From the NCBI GenBank assembly GCA_022452145.1, contig JAKURY010000004.1, positions 62,001 to 126,000 on the forward strand: a stretch of DNA of 64,000 nt, given 5' to 3'. The position numbers and the translations under genes are program-made. Below, in pieces: positions 41,482 through 49,318 of the stretch. The notes under the pieces are model-generated. The model saw only the letters and a list, made by a program, of their open reading frames with translations. It was not told the DNA's origin and searched no databases. The first letter of the stretch is position 1. Each line of letters starts with the position of its first letter. The stretch is from Acidimicrobiales bacterium. GTDB taxonomy: Bacteria; Actinomycetota; Acidimicrobiia; Acidimicrobiales; MedAcidi-G1.

Positions 41482-42645
41482 GTGGCCCAGACTCCGCACG
41501 TCGAGCCGTTCACCATCTCGGTGTCCGACGCCCAGATCGCCGACCTGCGCCGGCGCCTCGCCGACACCCGGTGGCCCGACCAGCTCCCGGGCACCGGCTG
41601 GGACTACGGATGCGACCTGGCTTGGCTGAGGGACCTGGCCTCGTACTGGGCCGACGGCTTCGACTGGCGGGCCGCCGAGGCGCGACTCAACTCGATGGAC
41701 CAGGTCGTCACCACCATCGACGGTCAGCGCATCCATGCCATCCACCAGCGGTCCCCGGAGCCCGATGCGCTACCGCTGCTCATCAGCCACGGCTGGCCCG
41801 GCTCGGTGGTGGAGTTCCTCGGGGTGATCGGGCCGCTCGCCGATCCGGCCGCCCACGGCGGCGATCCGGCTGACGCCTTCCACGTCATCGCCCCGTCGCT
41901 TCCCGGCTACGGCTGGTCCGGTCCGACCACCGAGCGGGGCTGGGGCGTTGGACGGACCGCCATGGCGTTCGTCGAGTTGGCGGACCGCCTGGGCTACGAC
42001 CGCTACGGCGTGCAGGGCGGTGACTGGGGATCCATGGTCTCCCGGCAGGTGGCGGCCGCCGCACCCGACCGGGTGGTCGGCTGCCACGTCAACATGTTCG
42101 CCGGCGGGCCCCCGGGCCACGACGACGACTTCGACGACGTCACAGTGACCGAACAGCGGCTCATGGACCGGGGCACCTGGTACATGGCCGAGGACAACGG
42201 GTACTTCCGCATCCAGGAGACCCGACCCCAGACGCTCGGCACCGGGCTGAACGACTCTCCGGCCGGCCTGCTGTCGTGGATCGGCGAGAAGTTCCACGGC
42301 TGGGTCGATCACGACGGCAACCCGCTGGACGTGGTCGACCGTGACCAGGTCCTGGCCAACGTCAGCACCTACTGGTTCACGGGCACCATCAACTCCTCGA
42401 CCCGCATGTACTTCGAGACGATGAAGGCCCTGGCCCGCGGCGAGGTGCTGGCCGAGGATCCGGAGGTGCCGCTGGGGGTGTCGGCATTCCCGGCCGAGCT
42501 CTTCATGTCCCGCCGGCGCTGGGTGGAGGCAACCCACAACGTGACGTTCTGGCGTGAACACAACCGGGGCGGACACTTCGCCGCCATGGAGCGCCCCGAG
42601 GCCCTGGTGGCCGACGTGCGCGAGTTCTTCCGGGGCCTTCGATGA
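41482..42645 (+). CDS. Epoxide hydrolase (EHN-domain alpha/beta hydrolase)
   Basis: A 387-residue microsomal-type epoxide hydrolase that opens epoxides to diols through an ester intermediate. The N-terminal EHN segment (PFTISVSDAQIADLRRRLADTRWP) is followed by the oxyanion motif HGWP (103-106), the nucleophile Asp181 in GGDWGS, and the catalytic His in REHNRGGHFAAMERP. GTG at 41482 with AGGAG 5 nt before it. Its stop overlaps the next gene (ATGA), so it is co-translated with a second hydrolase. Confidence 0.9.
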   Translation: MAQTPHVEPFTISVSDAQIADLRRRLADTRWPDQLPGTGWDYGCDLAWLRDLASYWADGFDWRAAEARLNSMDQVVTTIDGQRIHAIHQRSPEPDALPLLISHGWPGSVVEFLGVIGPLADPAAHGGDPADAFHVIAPSLPGYGWSGPTTERGWGVGRTAMAFVELADRLGYDRYGVQGGDWGSMVSRQVAAAAPDRVVGCHVNMFAGGPPGHDDDFDDVTVTEQRLMDRGTWYMAEDNGYFRIQETRPQTLGTGLNDSPAGLLSWIGEKFHGWVDHDGNPLDVVDRDQVLANVSTYWFTGTINSSTRMYFETMKALARGEVLAEDPEVPLGVSAFPAELFMSRRRWVEATHNVTFWREHNRGGHFAAMERPEALVADVREFFRGLR

Positions 42646-43358
42646 GCCCGGCGACGATGCTGGTCGGTGCCGGGTCCGTCTCGATCGCGTCCGAGACCAG
42701 GGGTCCGGCAACCCACACGACCTGGCCTCCGATCGTCGCCACCACGGGATGGGCCAACGACCGGAGCGTCTGGACGCCGATGGTTGACGACCTGTGCAGC
42801 GACCACCTGATCACCACGTGGGACCTTCGGGGCCACGGGGCCAGCGGAGCCCCACCCCCCGGCTGCTATACCCGGGCCCACGCCCTGGGCGACCTGGCCG
42901 CCGTGCTGGACCGGGCGGGTCGCCCGGCCGTGCTGATGGGCCACAGCCTGGGCGGCTTCCTGTCGCTGGCCCACGCCGTCGACCACCCGGAAGAGGTGGC
43001 CGGCCTGGTGCTCGTGGCCACCGGCCCTGGCTTCCGCAAGGTGGACGCCCGCGAGCAGTGGAACGAATCGGTCCGGGAGGCCGCTGCGGGGATTGACCTG
43101 CCACCGGGAGCCGAGGAGATCTCGATGCACCACGACGCCCACGTCATCGACCACCTGGCCGAGGTCAGCGTTCCGGTCCTCGTGCTGCTCGGCGAGCGTG
43201 ACACCCGTTTCGCGGCGTCGGCCGCCCTCTTCGAGCGCGACCTGGACGTGCGAGAGACCGTCGTCGTCCCGGACATGGGCCACATGGTGCACGTGAAGGC
43301 CCCCGGCGAGTGCGCGGCGGCCGTAAGGCGTTTCATGGCCGGACTGCACGGTCGATGA
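42642..43358 (+). CDS. Alpha/beta hydrolase
   Basis: A 238-residue serine hydrolase fold with Ser102 in GHSLGG, the acid in LLGERDT and the His in DMGHMVHVKAP. The usual oxyanion HG of the first loop reads TTGWAND here, so the His is replaced by Thr. The natural substrate is unknown; esterases, lactonases and C-C hydrolases share this form. It overlaps the epoxide hydrolase gene by 4 nt and probably acts on a product of the same pathway. Confidence 0.82.
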   Translation: MSPATMLVGAGSVSIASETRGPATHTTWPPIVATTGWANDRSVWTPMVDDLCSDHLITTWDLRGHGASGAPPPGCYTRAHALGDLAAVLDRAGRPAVLMGHSLGGFLSLAHAVDHPEEVAGLVLVATGPGFRKVDAREQWNESVREAAAGIDLPPGAEEISMHHDAHVIDHLAEVSVPVLVLLGERDTRFAASAALFERDLDVRETVVVPDMGHMVHVKAPGECAAAVRRFMAGLHGR

Positions 43359-43418
43359 CGACGAGCTCCGACTCGGCGACCGCTACATGACCACCGAACC
43401 CCTCCCGGCTGGCACCGG

Positions 43419-44285
43419 ATGAGAGCCGATCCGCTGGCCCGGATGGTCGAGTTGCCAGGCGGTGGGTTCCGCATGGGCAACGACGAGGGCGGGTACCCAG
43501 CCGACGGGGAGGGGCCGGTCCGGGCCGTGGTCCTGTCGGCGTTCGCCATCTCGGCCACAGCGGTGGCCACGACACAGTTCTCCGCCTTCGTGGAGGCCAC
43601 CGGGCACGTAACCACCGCCGAGCGCGAGGGCTGGTCGTTCGTCTTCGCCGGGCAGCTGCCCGACGAGTTCGAGGCCACCCGGGGCGTGGTGGGCGCCGAG
43701 TGGTGGCGCCAGGTATTCGGTGCCGACTGGCGCCATCCCGAAGGCCCACACAGCGACCTCGCCGACCGAAGCGACCATCCGGTGGTCCACGTGTCGTCGA
43801 CCGACGCGGCGGCGTTTTCCTCCTGGGCCGGTGGTCGCCTGCCCACCGAGGCCGAGTGGGAGTACGCAGCCAGGGGCGGCCTCGACCAGAAACGCCTGCC
43901 GTGGGGAGACGAGAACCGACCCGACGGTCCCGACGACCACCGGTTCAACATCTTCACCGGGAGCTTCCCCACCGCGGACACAGCCGAGGACGGCTGGGCA
44001 GGCACCTGCCCGGTCGACGCCTTCGCACCCAACGGCTACGGCCTATACAACTGCTCTGGCAACGTCTGGGAGTGGACGTCCGACTGGTTCGAAACCGATC
44101 ACGGCGCCCCGGCCACCGCTCCGCACATCGATCCGACCGGTCCGCCGATCGGCGTGGACCGGGTGGTCAAGGGTGGTTCGTACCTCTGCCACGACAGCTA
44201 CTGCCACCGCTATCGGCTGGCCGCCCGGTCGTTCACTCCCCCGGACAGCACCACCGGACACCAGGGGTTCCGTCTCGCCCGTTGA
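43419..44285 (+). CDS. Formylglycine-generating enzyme (SUMF1/FGE type)
   Basis: A 288-residue protein of the FGE-sulfatase fold, including GGGFRMGNDEGGYPADGEGP, LPTEAEWEYAARGG and NVWEWTSDWF. Both active-site cysteines are kept: Cys257 and Cys262 in KGGSYLCHDSYCHRYR, the copper-binding pair of true formylglycine-generating enzymes, unlike EgtB- or PvdO-like relatives that lack them. It would convert Cys in a CxPxR motif of a sulfatase to formylglycine with oxygen. No sulfatase is encoded in this window, so the client lies elsewhere. The region just upstream has no clear ribosome-binding site. Confidence 0.85.
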   Translation: MRADPLARMVELPGGGFRMGNDEGGYPADGEGPVRAVVLSAFAISATAVATTQFSAFVEATGHVTTAEREGWSFVFAGQLPDEFEATRGVVGAEWWRQVFGADWRHPEGPHSDLADRSDHPVVHVSSTDAAAFSSWAGGRLPTEAEWEYAARGGLDQKRLPWGDENRPDGPDDHRFNIFTGSFPTADTAEDGWAGTCPVDAFAPNGYGLYNCSGNVWEWTSDWFETDHGAPATAPHIDPTGPPIGVDRVVKGGSYLCHDSYCHRYRLAARSFTPPDSTTGHQGFRLAR

Positions 44286-44315
44286 ACGTTGACCGGCCTC
44301 GCGGCGGTCCACCCG

Positions 44316-44321
44316 TAGCAT
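44316..44321 (+). promoter_or_regulatory. -10 element of the dusB-like gene
   Basis: TAGCAT with a 7-nt gap to the ATG at 44329 and no Shine-Dalgarno sequence; leaderless start inferred. Confidence 0.5.
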
Positions 44322-44328
44322 TGGGTCC

Positions 44329-45531
44329 ATGGGCCTGCGCAGCGCGGTGAACCAGCACGTCCCGCCGGCCTCCCCCGGCGAGTTCGCCGTACCCCGGATC
44401 GGACCACTGGATGTATGGCCCCCGGTCGTCCTGGCTCCGATGGCCGGTGTCACCAACGCACCGTTCCGCACCCTCTGCCGGGAGTTCGGAGCAGGCCTCT
44501 ACGTCAGCGAGATGGTTACGGCACGGGGCCTGCTCGACGGTCACATCAAGACGACGCGCCTCGCCCACTTCGGTCCCGACGAATCGCCCCGCAGCATCCA
44601 GCTGTACGGCACCGAGCCGGAGAGCATCGGACGGGCCGTTGACCTGCTGGTCGACGAGGGACGGGTCGACCACATCGACATGAACTTCGGATGCCCGATG
44701 CCGAAGGTGACCCGCAGGGGTGGCGGGGCGGCCATCCCGCTGAAGCCACGGCTGTTCGAGGACATCGTGCGGGCCGCCGTGGAGTTCTCCGGAGACGTGC
44801 CGGTAACCGTCAAGTTCCGCAAGGGCACCGACGACGACCACCTCACCTTCCTGGAGGCGGGACGAATCGCCGAGGCGGTGGGGGCCGCCGCGGTGTCGCT
44901 CCACGCCCGCACGGCCGAACAGTTGTACTCGGGCGAGGCCGACTGGTCGGCGGTGGCCGACCTGAAGGCGGCGGTGGCCACCATCCCGGTGTTCGGCAAC
45001 GGCGACGTCTGGGAGCCGTGGGACGCACTACGCCTCATGCGGGCCACCGGCTGCGACGGTGTGGTGGTCGGGCGTGGCTGCCTCGGCCGCCCGTGGCTCT
45101 TCGGCGACCTGGCCGACGTGTTCGGCGACGAGCCCTCGGTCGGCGGCGGGGAACCGGGAGATCCCCCGAGGCTCCGTGACGTCACGGTCGCCATGTCCCG
45201 CCACGCCCGGCTGCTGGTGGACTGGGCCGGACCGCACGGCATCAGGGACTTCCGGAAGCACACCGCGTGGTACCTGAAGGGCTACGCCACCGGTCCGGCG
45301 GCCCGCCGGGACCTCCAGACGATCGCCGACGTCGACCACCTGGACCGCCTGCTGGCCGCCCTGCTGGACGAGGTGGATCCCGACATGACGCTAGATCCCG
45401 GGTCGCTGCGCATTCCCCGGAGCCACCGCAGCGGTCCGAGGCCGGTGGTCCTGCCCGAAGGCTGGCTGGACGATCCGCTGGACGCCACGCCGCCGCCAGC
45501 ATCCGCCGAGGTCCTGGTCTCCGGGGGCTGA
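44329..45531 (+). CDS. dusB: tRNA-dihydrouridine synthase (DusB type)
   Basis: FMN- and NADPH-dependent reduction of uridines in the tRNA D-loop. The 400-residue TIM-barrel plus helical-domain protein has the family pattern LAPMAGVTNAPFR (35-47), YVSEMVTARGLL, IDMNFGCPMPKV with catalytic Cys122, VTVKFRKG, SLHARTAEQLYSGEADW, GNGDVW and GRGCLGRPW. The extra C-terminal ~40 residues are Pro-rich. Placement next to maf is plausible housekeeping context. The DusB subgroup call is less certain than the Dus family. Confidence 0.92.
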   Translation: MGLRSAVNQHVPPASPGEFAVPRIGPLDVWPPVVLAPMAGVTNAPFRTLCREFGAGLYVSEMVTARGLLDGHIKTTRLAHFGPDESPRSIQLYGTEPESIGRAVDLLVDEGRVDHIDMNFGCPMPKVTRRGGGAAIPLKPRLFEDIVRAAVEFSGDVPVTVKFRKGTDDDHLTFLEAGRIAEAVGAAAVSLHARTAEQLYSGEADWSAVADLKAAVATIPVFGNGDVWEPWDALRLMRATGCDGVVVGRGCLGRPWLFGDLADVFGDEPSVGGGEPGDPPRLRDVTVAMSRHARLLVDWAGPHGIRDFRKHTAWYLKGYATGPAARRDLQTIADVDHLDRLLAALLDEVDPDMTLDPGSLRIPRSHRSGPRPVVLPEGWLDDPLDATPPPASAEVLVSGG

Positions 45532-45566
45532 GCCCGGCGACCCTGTCTGCCCTGCCGACCCTGCCG

Positions 45567-45669
45567 ATGCTCCCCGACCACCTGATCCCGTCGTCGGCCT
45601 CGCCACGGCTACTTGAGAGATGCTCCCGGACCACCTGATCCTGGCGTCGGCCTCGCCCCGCCGACTCGA
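45567..45669 (+). repeat. Tandem imperfect duplication of the maf 5' end
   Basis: Copy 1 (45567 on) and copy 2 (45620 on, the real maf start) agree at about 43 of 50 positions with a 53-bp period. Copy 1 still reads MLPDHLIPSSASPR before diverging and stopping at 45638 (TGA), against MLPDHLILASASPRR in copy 2. The 53-bp period is not a multiple of three, so copy 1 is out of frame with maf. Confidence 0.85.
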
Positions 45670-46213
45670 CCTGCTCCGCCGGGTGGACCTCGACCCCGAG
45701 GTGCGTGTCCCCGACGTCCAAGAGACCCGCCTCCCCGGCGAGGACGTGGCGGCCATGGTGGAGCGGCTGGCCTGCGCCAAACGGGACTCCGTGGCCGGTG
45801 CTGGGGAGTGGGTGGTGGCAGCCGACACCGTGGTGGTGTTGGACGGTGAGGCGCTCGGCAAGCCGGGCACGCCGGACCGCGCCACCGCCATGCTGAAGCG
45901 CCTATCGGGCCGGACCCACGAGGTGCTGAGCGGCGTGGCGGTGGCTGGGCCGACCGGTCGGGCATCGACGACGGTACGTACCGAGGTGACCTGGCGGGAG
46001 CTCTCCGACAAGGAGGTGGCCGACTACGTGGCCACGGGAGAGCCGCTCGACAAGGCCGGCGGCTACGGGCTCCAGGGTGGAGGAGAGGACTTCGTGGTGG
46101 AGCTGGTGGGAAGCCGGGACAACGTCATCGGCCTGCCGGTCACCACCGTGCTGGAGCTCCTGGCCACCGTCGGTCCCGCCGACGGTGCATGGCGACGTCT
46201 ACCCGGGGGCTGA
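45620..46213 (+). CDS. maf: Maf-family nucleotide pyrophosphatase
   Basis: House-cleaning enzyme that hydrolyses non-canonical or methylated NTPs (dTTP, UTP or m5UTP type) to monophosphates. The 197-residue product has the Maf motif SASPRR (10-15), the ESD/QET segment VPDVQETRLPGE, AADTVVVLDGEALGKP with the catalytic Asp, and GGYGLQGGGEDFV. The QET-type middle motif suggests the YhdE/Maf-1 (dTTP/UTP) subgroup; this is inferred. No ribosome-binding site is evident at the ATG; the upstream duplicate ORF may deliver ribosomes by overlap (its TGA is 19 nt inside maf). Confidence 0.9.
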   Translation: MLPDHLILASASPRRLDLLRRVDLDPEVRVPDVQETRLPGEDVAAMVERLACAKRDSVAGAGEWVVAADTVVVLDGEALGKPGTPDRATAMLKRLSGRTHEVLSGVAVAGPTGRASTTVRTEVTWRELSDKEVADYVATGEPLDKAGGYGLQGGGEDFVVELVGSRDNVIGLPVTTVLELLATVGPADGAWRRLPGG

Positions 46214-46223
46214 TCGGGGGACC

Positions 46224-46997
46224 TCAGCCGACTGGCGGGACCAGCCGTCGGTCGTCGCTGAGAAACGTCCGGACACCCAGCAACACCACCACCAGCGCGG
46301 TCACCGCCGCCGTCCCCAGGATGAGGAACAGGATGGCCACCTGGATCAGCGCCGCCTGGAGTGGGTCCACCCCGGCCAGGATCAGGCCGGTCAGGGCCCC
46401 GGGCAGGAACACCACGCCGGCCGACCGGGTGATCTCGATCTGGGGCCGCAGTGCCAGCCGCAGGGCGTCGGAGGTCACGTCGCGCACGGCTCGACCCGGT
46501 CCGAAGCCAAGGGCGAGCATGGCCTCGACCTCGCCGGCCCGGTCCCGGATGCCGTCCACCAGGCGGGTAGCTGCCACCACCACGACCTTCAACGAGTTGC
46601 CGACAACCATGCCGGAGACCGGTACAAGCACCCGTGCCTCCAGCGGAAGAATCCCGAAGGCGAATACGGTGGCCAGCGAGACCGACAGGCCCAGTGCGGC
46701 GCCCCCGGTCGTCATCAGGCCGAGGCCCCGGAGTCGGGGCTCGCGACGACGGGCTGCGTCGCCGGCCATCGGGACCATGGCGACCACCCAGGCCCAGGCC
46801 CAGAGGATCGATGTTCCCTCGTCCAGCAGCAGGGTCAGGGCCCAGCCGGCCAGCACCAGCTGCGCGATGGCGCGGACCGTAGCCACGAGCAGCGCCCGCT
46901 CCAGCCCTAGGTGGCGTACCACCGAGACGCCCGCCGCCACGGCCACCGGGACGAGCGAGGCGACCAGCCCCCACCAGCCGATGTCCATGTCGGTCAC
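46224..46997 (-). CDS. FetB/UPF0014-type ABC transporter permease
   Basis: A 257-residue membrane protein of the FetB (YbbM) family, with six to seven hydrophobic helices and the signature stretches VRAIAQLVLAGW and MVVGNSLKVVVVAATR followed by RDRAGEVEAMLALGFGPG and LPGALTGLILAGVDP. FetAB is a metal exporter-type system in E. coli that affects iron homeostasis. Here no FetA ATPase is beside it, and the nearest ATPase is the divergent FbpC-like gene. The GTG at 46997 was chosen because TACGGT lies 6 nt upstream; ATG at 46988 is the alternative. Confidence 0.85.
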   Translation of the reverse strand: MTDMDIGWWGLVASLVPVAVAAGVSVVRHLGLERALLVATVRAIAQLVLAGWALTLLLDEGTSILWAWAWVVAMVPMAGDAARRREPRLRGLGLMTTGGAALGLSVSLATVFAFGILPLEARVLVPVSGMVVGNSLKVVVVAATRLVDGIRDRAGEVEAMLALGFGPGRAVRDVTSDALRLALRPQIEITRSAGVVFLPGALTGLILAGVDPLQAALIQVAILFLILGTAAVTALVVVLLGVRTFLSDDRRLVPPVG

Positions 46998-47003
46998 CGT
47001 CGC

Positions 47004-47009
47004 ACCGTA
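47004..47009 (-). promoter_or_regulatory. -10 element of the FetB-like gene
   Basis: TACGGT on the minus strand, 6 nt before the GTG at 46997; leaderless start inferred. It lies in the 100-bp divergent region shared with fbpC. Confidence 0.5.
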
Positions 47010-47084
47010 GCCAGCAACCACCGGGCGGTGCATCCACCTCCAGGTGCCCACAACCCCGGCCTTGGGGAGTGCCGCGGCGACCCA

Positions 47085-47109
47085 TATCCTGTTAGGCATG
47101 CTGAACAGG
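47085..47109 (+). promoter_or_regulatory. fbpC promoter with overlapping palindromic operator
   Basis: TATCCT (47085-47090) is 7 nt before the ATG at 47098, a leaderless promoter. A palindrome CCTGTT-N10-AACAGG (47088-47109) with GCATGC in its centre covers the -10, the start site and the first codons, and contains TGTTAGG, the same heptamer found twice before fbpA. A metal-regulated repressor could block initiation here. Confidence 0.55.
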
Positions 47110-48147
47110 CGCACCCATGTGCCCCGGGCGACGGCCGAGGGGCTCGAGGTGTCGGACCTGTCGGTCGCCTACGACGGTCCACCCGTCCTCACTCTTGTGT
47201 CGCTGGAGGTGGCCGCCGGCGAGGTGGTAGCCCTGCTCGGACCCAGCGGGTGTGGCAAGACCACGTTGCTGCGCACCATCGCCGGCCTCGAGCGCCAGCA
47301 GACCGGCACGGTGCGCCTCGGTGACCGGGTGCTCAGTGACGGCACCACGTTCGTGCCACCGGAGAAGCGCCGCATCGGCATGGTCTTCCAGGACGGCGCC
47401 CTGTTCCCCCACCTCGACGTGGGCCAGAACGTGGCCTACGGCCTGCCCCGTGCCGAACGCCGTTCCACACGGGTGGCCGACACCCTGGAGCTGGTCGGGC
47501 TGGCCGGCATGGTCGACCGCATGCCCGGCTCGCTCTCGGGCGGCCAGCAGCAGCGCGTGGCGCTGGCCCGGGCACTGGCTCCACGGCCCGGCGTCCTGCT
47601 CCTGGACGAACCCTTCTCCAGCCTCGACACCTCGCTCCGGGTCCAGGTCAGGAGCGAGATCCACCACCTGCTCCTGGAGTTGGGGGTGACCACGGTGTTC
47701 GTCACGCACGACCAGGAGGAGGCCTTCGTACTGGGCGACCGGGTGGCCGTCCTGAACGACGGACGCCTGGCCCAGGTCGGGACACCTGACGAGCTCTACC
47801 GCCATCCGGTCGACCGCTGGGTGGCGACCTTCGTCGGTGACGCCAACCTGATTCCGGTGGCCAAGGCGATCGGAACGTGTCGCACGGCGGTGGGCGACGT
47901 GCCGGTGGCCGAGGGCGTGGACGGACCAGCCGAGCTGCTCCTGCGCCCCGAGGACATACGGGTGGCCGACGGCGAGGACGGAATCGTCGAGCTGGTCGAG
48001 TACTACGGCCACGATGCGATGGTCCTGGTCCGCCTCCAGGATGGCACCTCTATACGAGTCAGGACCGGGTCCGACCTGGCCCACCAGCGCGGCGACGCGG
48101 TCGGTGTGACATATGTCGGCCCCGGTGCCGTGGCCCTCGGGGTTTGA
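47098..48147 (+). CDS. fbpC: Iron(III)-type ABC transporter ATP-binding protein
   Basis: Cytoplasmic ATPase of an FbpABC-type ferric-iron importer. The 349-residue protein has Walker A GPSGCGKT (48-55), the Q-loop VFQDGALFPH, the signature LSGGQQQR (146-153), Walker B LLLDEP (167-172), the H-loop FVTHDQEE and a C-terminal TOBE-like domain from about residue 260 (IPVAKAIG, LLRPEDIRVAD). ATG at 47098 was chosen because the longer frame starts upstream of the promoter. It is followed by fbpA and fbpB on the same strand; control by a DtxR-family protein is inferred from nearby TGTTAGG sites. Confidence 0.9.
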   Translation: MLNRRTHVPRATAEGLEVSDLSVAYDGPPVLTLVSLEVAAGEVVALLGPSGCGKTTLLRTIAGLERQQTGTVRLGDRVLSDGTTFVPPEKRRIGMVFQDGALFPHLDVGQNVAYGLPRAERRSTRVADTLELVGLAGMVDRMPGSLSGGQQQRVALARALAPRPGVLLLDEPFSSLDTSLRVQVRSEIHHLLLELGVTTVFVTHDQEEAFVLGDRVAVLNDGRLAQVGTPDELYRHPVDRWVATFVGDANLIPVAKAIGTCRTAVGDVPVAEGVDGPAELLLRPEDIRVADGEDGIVELVEYYGHDAMVLVRLQDGTSIRVRTGSDLAHQRGDAVGVTYVGPGAVALGV

Positions 48148-48162
48148 TCGCCGACCTGTAGT

Positions 48163-48200
48163 TGTTAGGTTCCCTTCACGCTCTGTTAGGGCACCCTTAC
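48163..48200 (+). promoter_or_regulatory. Paired DtxR/IdeR-like operator sites before fbpA
   Basis: Two direct copies of TGTTAGG followed by a CCCTT element (48163-48178 and 48184-48199) lie 21 bp apart, two helical turns. TTAGG is the half-site of DtxR/IdeR boxes (TTAGGTTAGGCTAACCTAA), and TTAGGG-CA-CCCTTA in copy 2 is nearly palindromic. The sequence is visible; binding by the DtxR-family protein encoded at 51036 is inferred. Confidence 0.55.
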
Positions 48201-48231
48201 ACCTACATGCCAAGATGGCTAACCCCTCCTC

Positions 48232-49281
48232 ATGAACGAACGCAGCCTCCGACGACTGTCCCAACGGATGGCCGCCACGGCGACGGTCATCCTCCTCACC
48301 CTCGGCCTCGGTGCATCGGCCACGGCCTGTGGAGACGGCGACCCCGAGTCGCTGGTCGTCTACTCCGGCCGCAGCGAGAAGTTGGTCGGTCCGATCCTGG
48401 ATGCCTTCACCGCGGAGACTGACATCCGCCTGAAGGTGCGCTACGGCTCGTCCAACGACCTGGCCCTGCTGCTGGCCGAGGAGGGCGACAAGACACCCGC
48501 AGACGTGTTCCTCTCGCGAAGCCCCGGCCCGGCCGGCTACCTGGACGACCTCGGCATGCTCTCGGTCGTCGCCGACCACGTTCTGGAACGGGTGGCCGAC
48601 GGCGACCGCTCGCCTGACGGCACCTGGGTCGGCTTCGCCGGCCGGGGCCGGGTCCTCGTCTACAACATCGACAAGGTGGACGCCGCCGACCTACCCGACT
48701 CGGTATTCGACCTGACCAGTTCCGAGTACGCCGGCCGGGTGGCCGTACCGGGCTCCAACTCCTCGTTCCAGGACTGGTTCACCTTGTTCCGGCTGCGCAA
48801 CGGCGACGACGTGGCGATCGAATGGCTGGACGCCATGGTGGCCAACGGCTCCCGCTTCTACCCGAAGAACGGCGCCATCGTGGAAGCCGTGGGCCGCAAC
48901 GAGATCCAGTTCGGCCTCGTGAACCACTACTACAACTTCCAGAAGGTGGCGGCCAACGGTGGCTCCCAGCGCTCGGCCAACCACGGCTTCGCCCCGCGCG
49001 ACGACGGCGGCCTCATGATCATCGCAACGGCGGCGGTGCTCAGCCAGAGCGACGAGAAGGACGCCGCCAACCGACTCCTGGCCCACCTCCTGAGCGATGA
49101 GCAACAGGCCTACCTGACCAACAAGGTGTACGAGTACCCGCTTGCCCTCGGCGTCGCCCCGGCCGACGTCCTCCCGCCAGCTCCGGCCGACCGGGTGGGT
49201 GCCGTGGACATCGACGACGTGGCCGCCGAATTCACCCGGACCATCGAGATCATCGAGGCCAGCGGCATCCTCGACCAATGA
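48232..49281 (+). CDS. fbpA: Ferric-iron ABC transporter substrate-binding lipoprotein
   Basis: Extracytoplasmic ferric-iron-binding protein. The 349-residue precursor has a signal peptide ending in SATAC, a lipobox with Cys33 as the lipid-bearing residue, so it should be a membrane-tethered lipoprotein. The mature domain begins VVYSGRSEKLVGPILDAFTAETDI and carries the tandem tyrosines Tyr233/Tyr234 in NHYYNF, the iron ligands of FbpA-type proteins. The ATG at 48232 lacks a Shine-Dalgarno; a six-codon frame (48215-48235) ends with a TGA that overlaps this ATG and may couple translation. Operator-like repeats lie just upstream. Confidence 0.9.
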   Translation: MNERSLRRLSQRMAATATVILLTLGLGASATACGDGDPESLVVYSGRSEKLVGPILDAFTAETDIRLKVRYGSSNDLALLLAEEGDKTPADVFLSRSPGPAGYLDDLGMLSVVADHVLERVADGDRSPDGTWVGFAGRGRVLVYNIDKVDAADLPDSVFDLTSSEYAGRVAVPGSNSSFQDWFTLFRLRNGDDVAIEWLDAMVANGSRFYPKNGAIVEAVGRNEIQFGLVNHYYNFQKVAANGGSQRSANHGFAPRDDGGLMIIATAAVLSQSDEKDAANRLLAHLLSDEQQAYLTNKVYEYPLALGVAPADVLPPAPADRVGAVDIDDVAAEFTRTIEIIEASGILDQ

Positions 49282-49318
49282 CCGCCGGAGCCACGGTGGC
49301 CAGCCGTCGACGGGACCG

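Noticed and set aside
45567-45638. Separate gene upstream of maf
   Set aside because: Only 23 codons, a partial copy of the maf start with degenerate end; reported as a duplication, not a gene.
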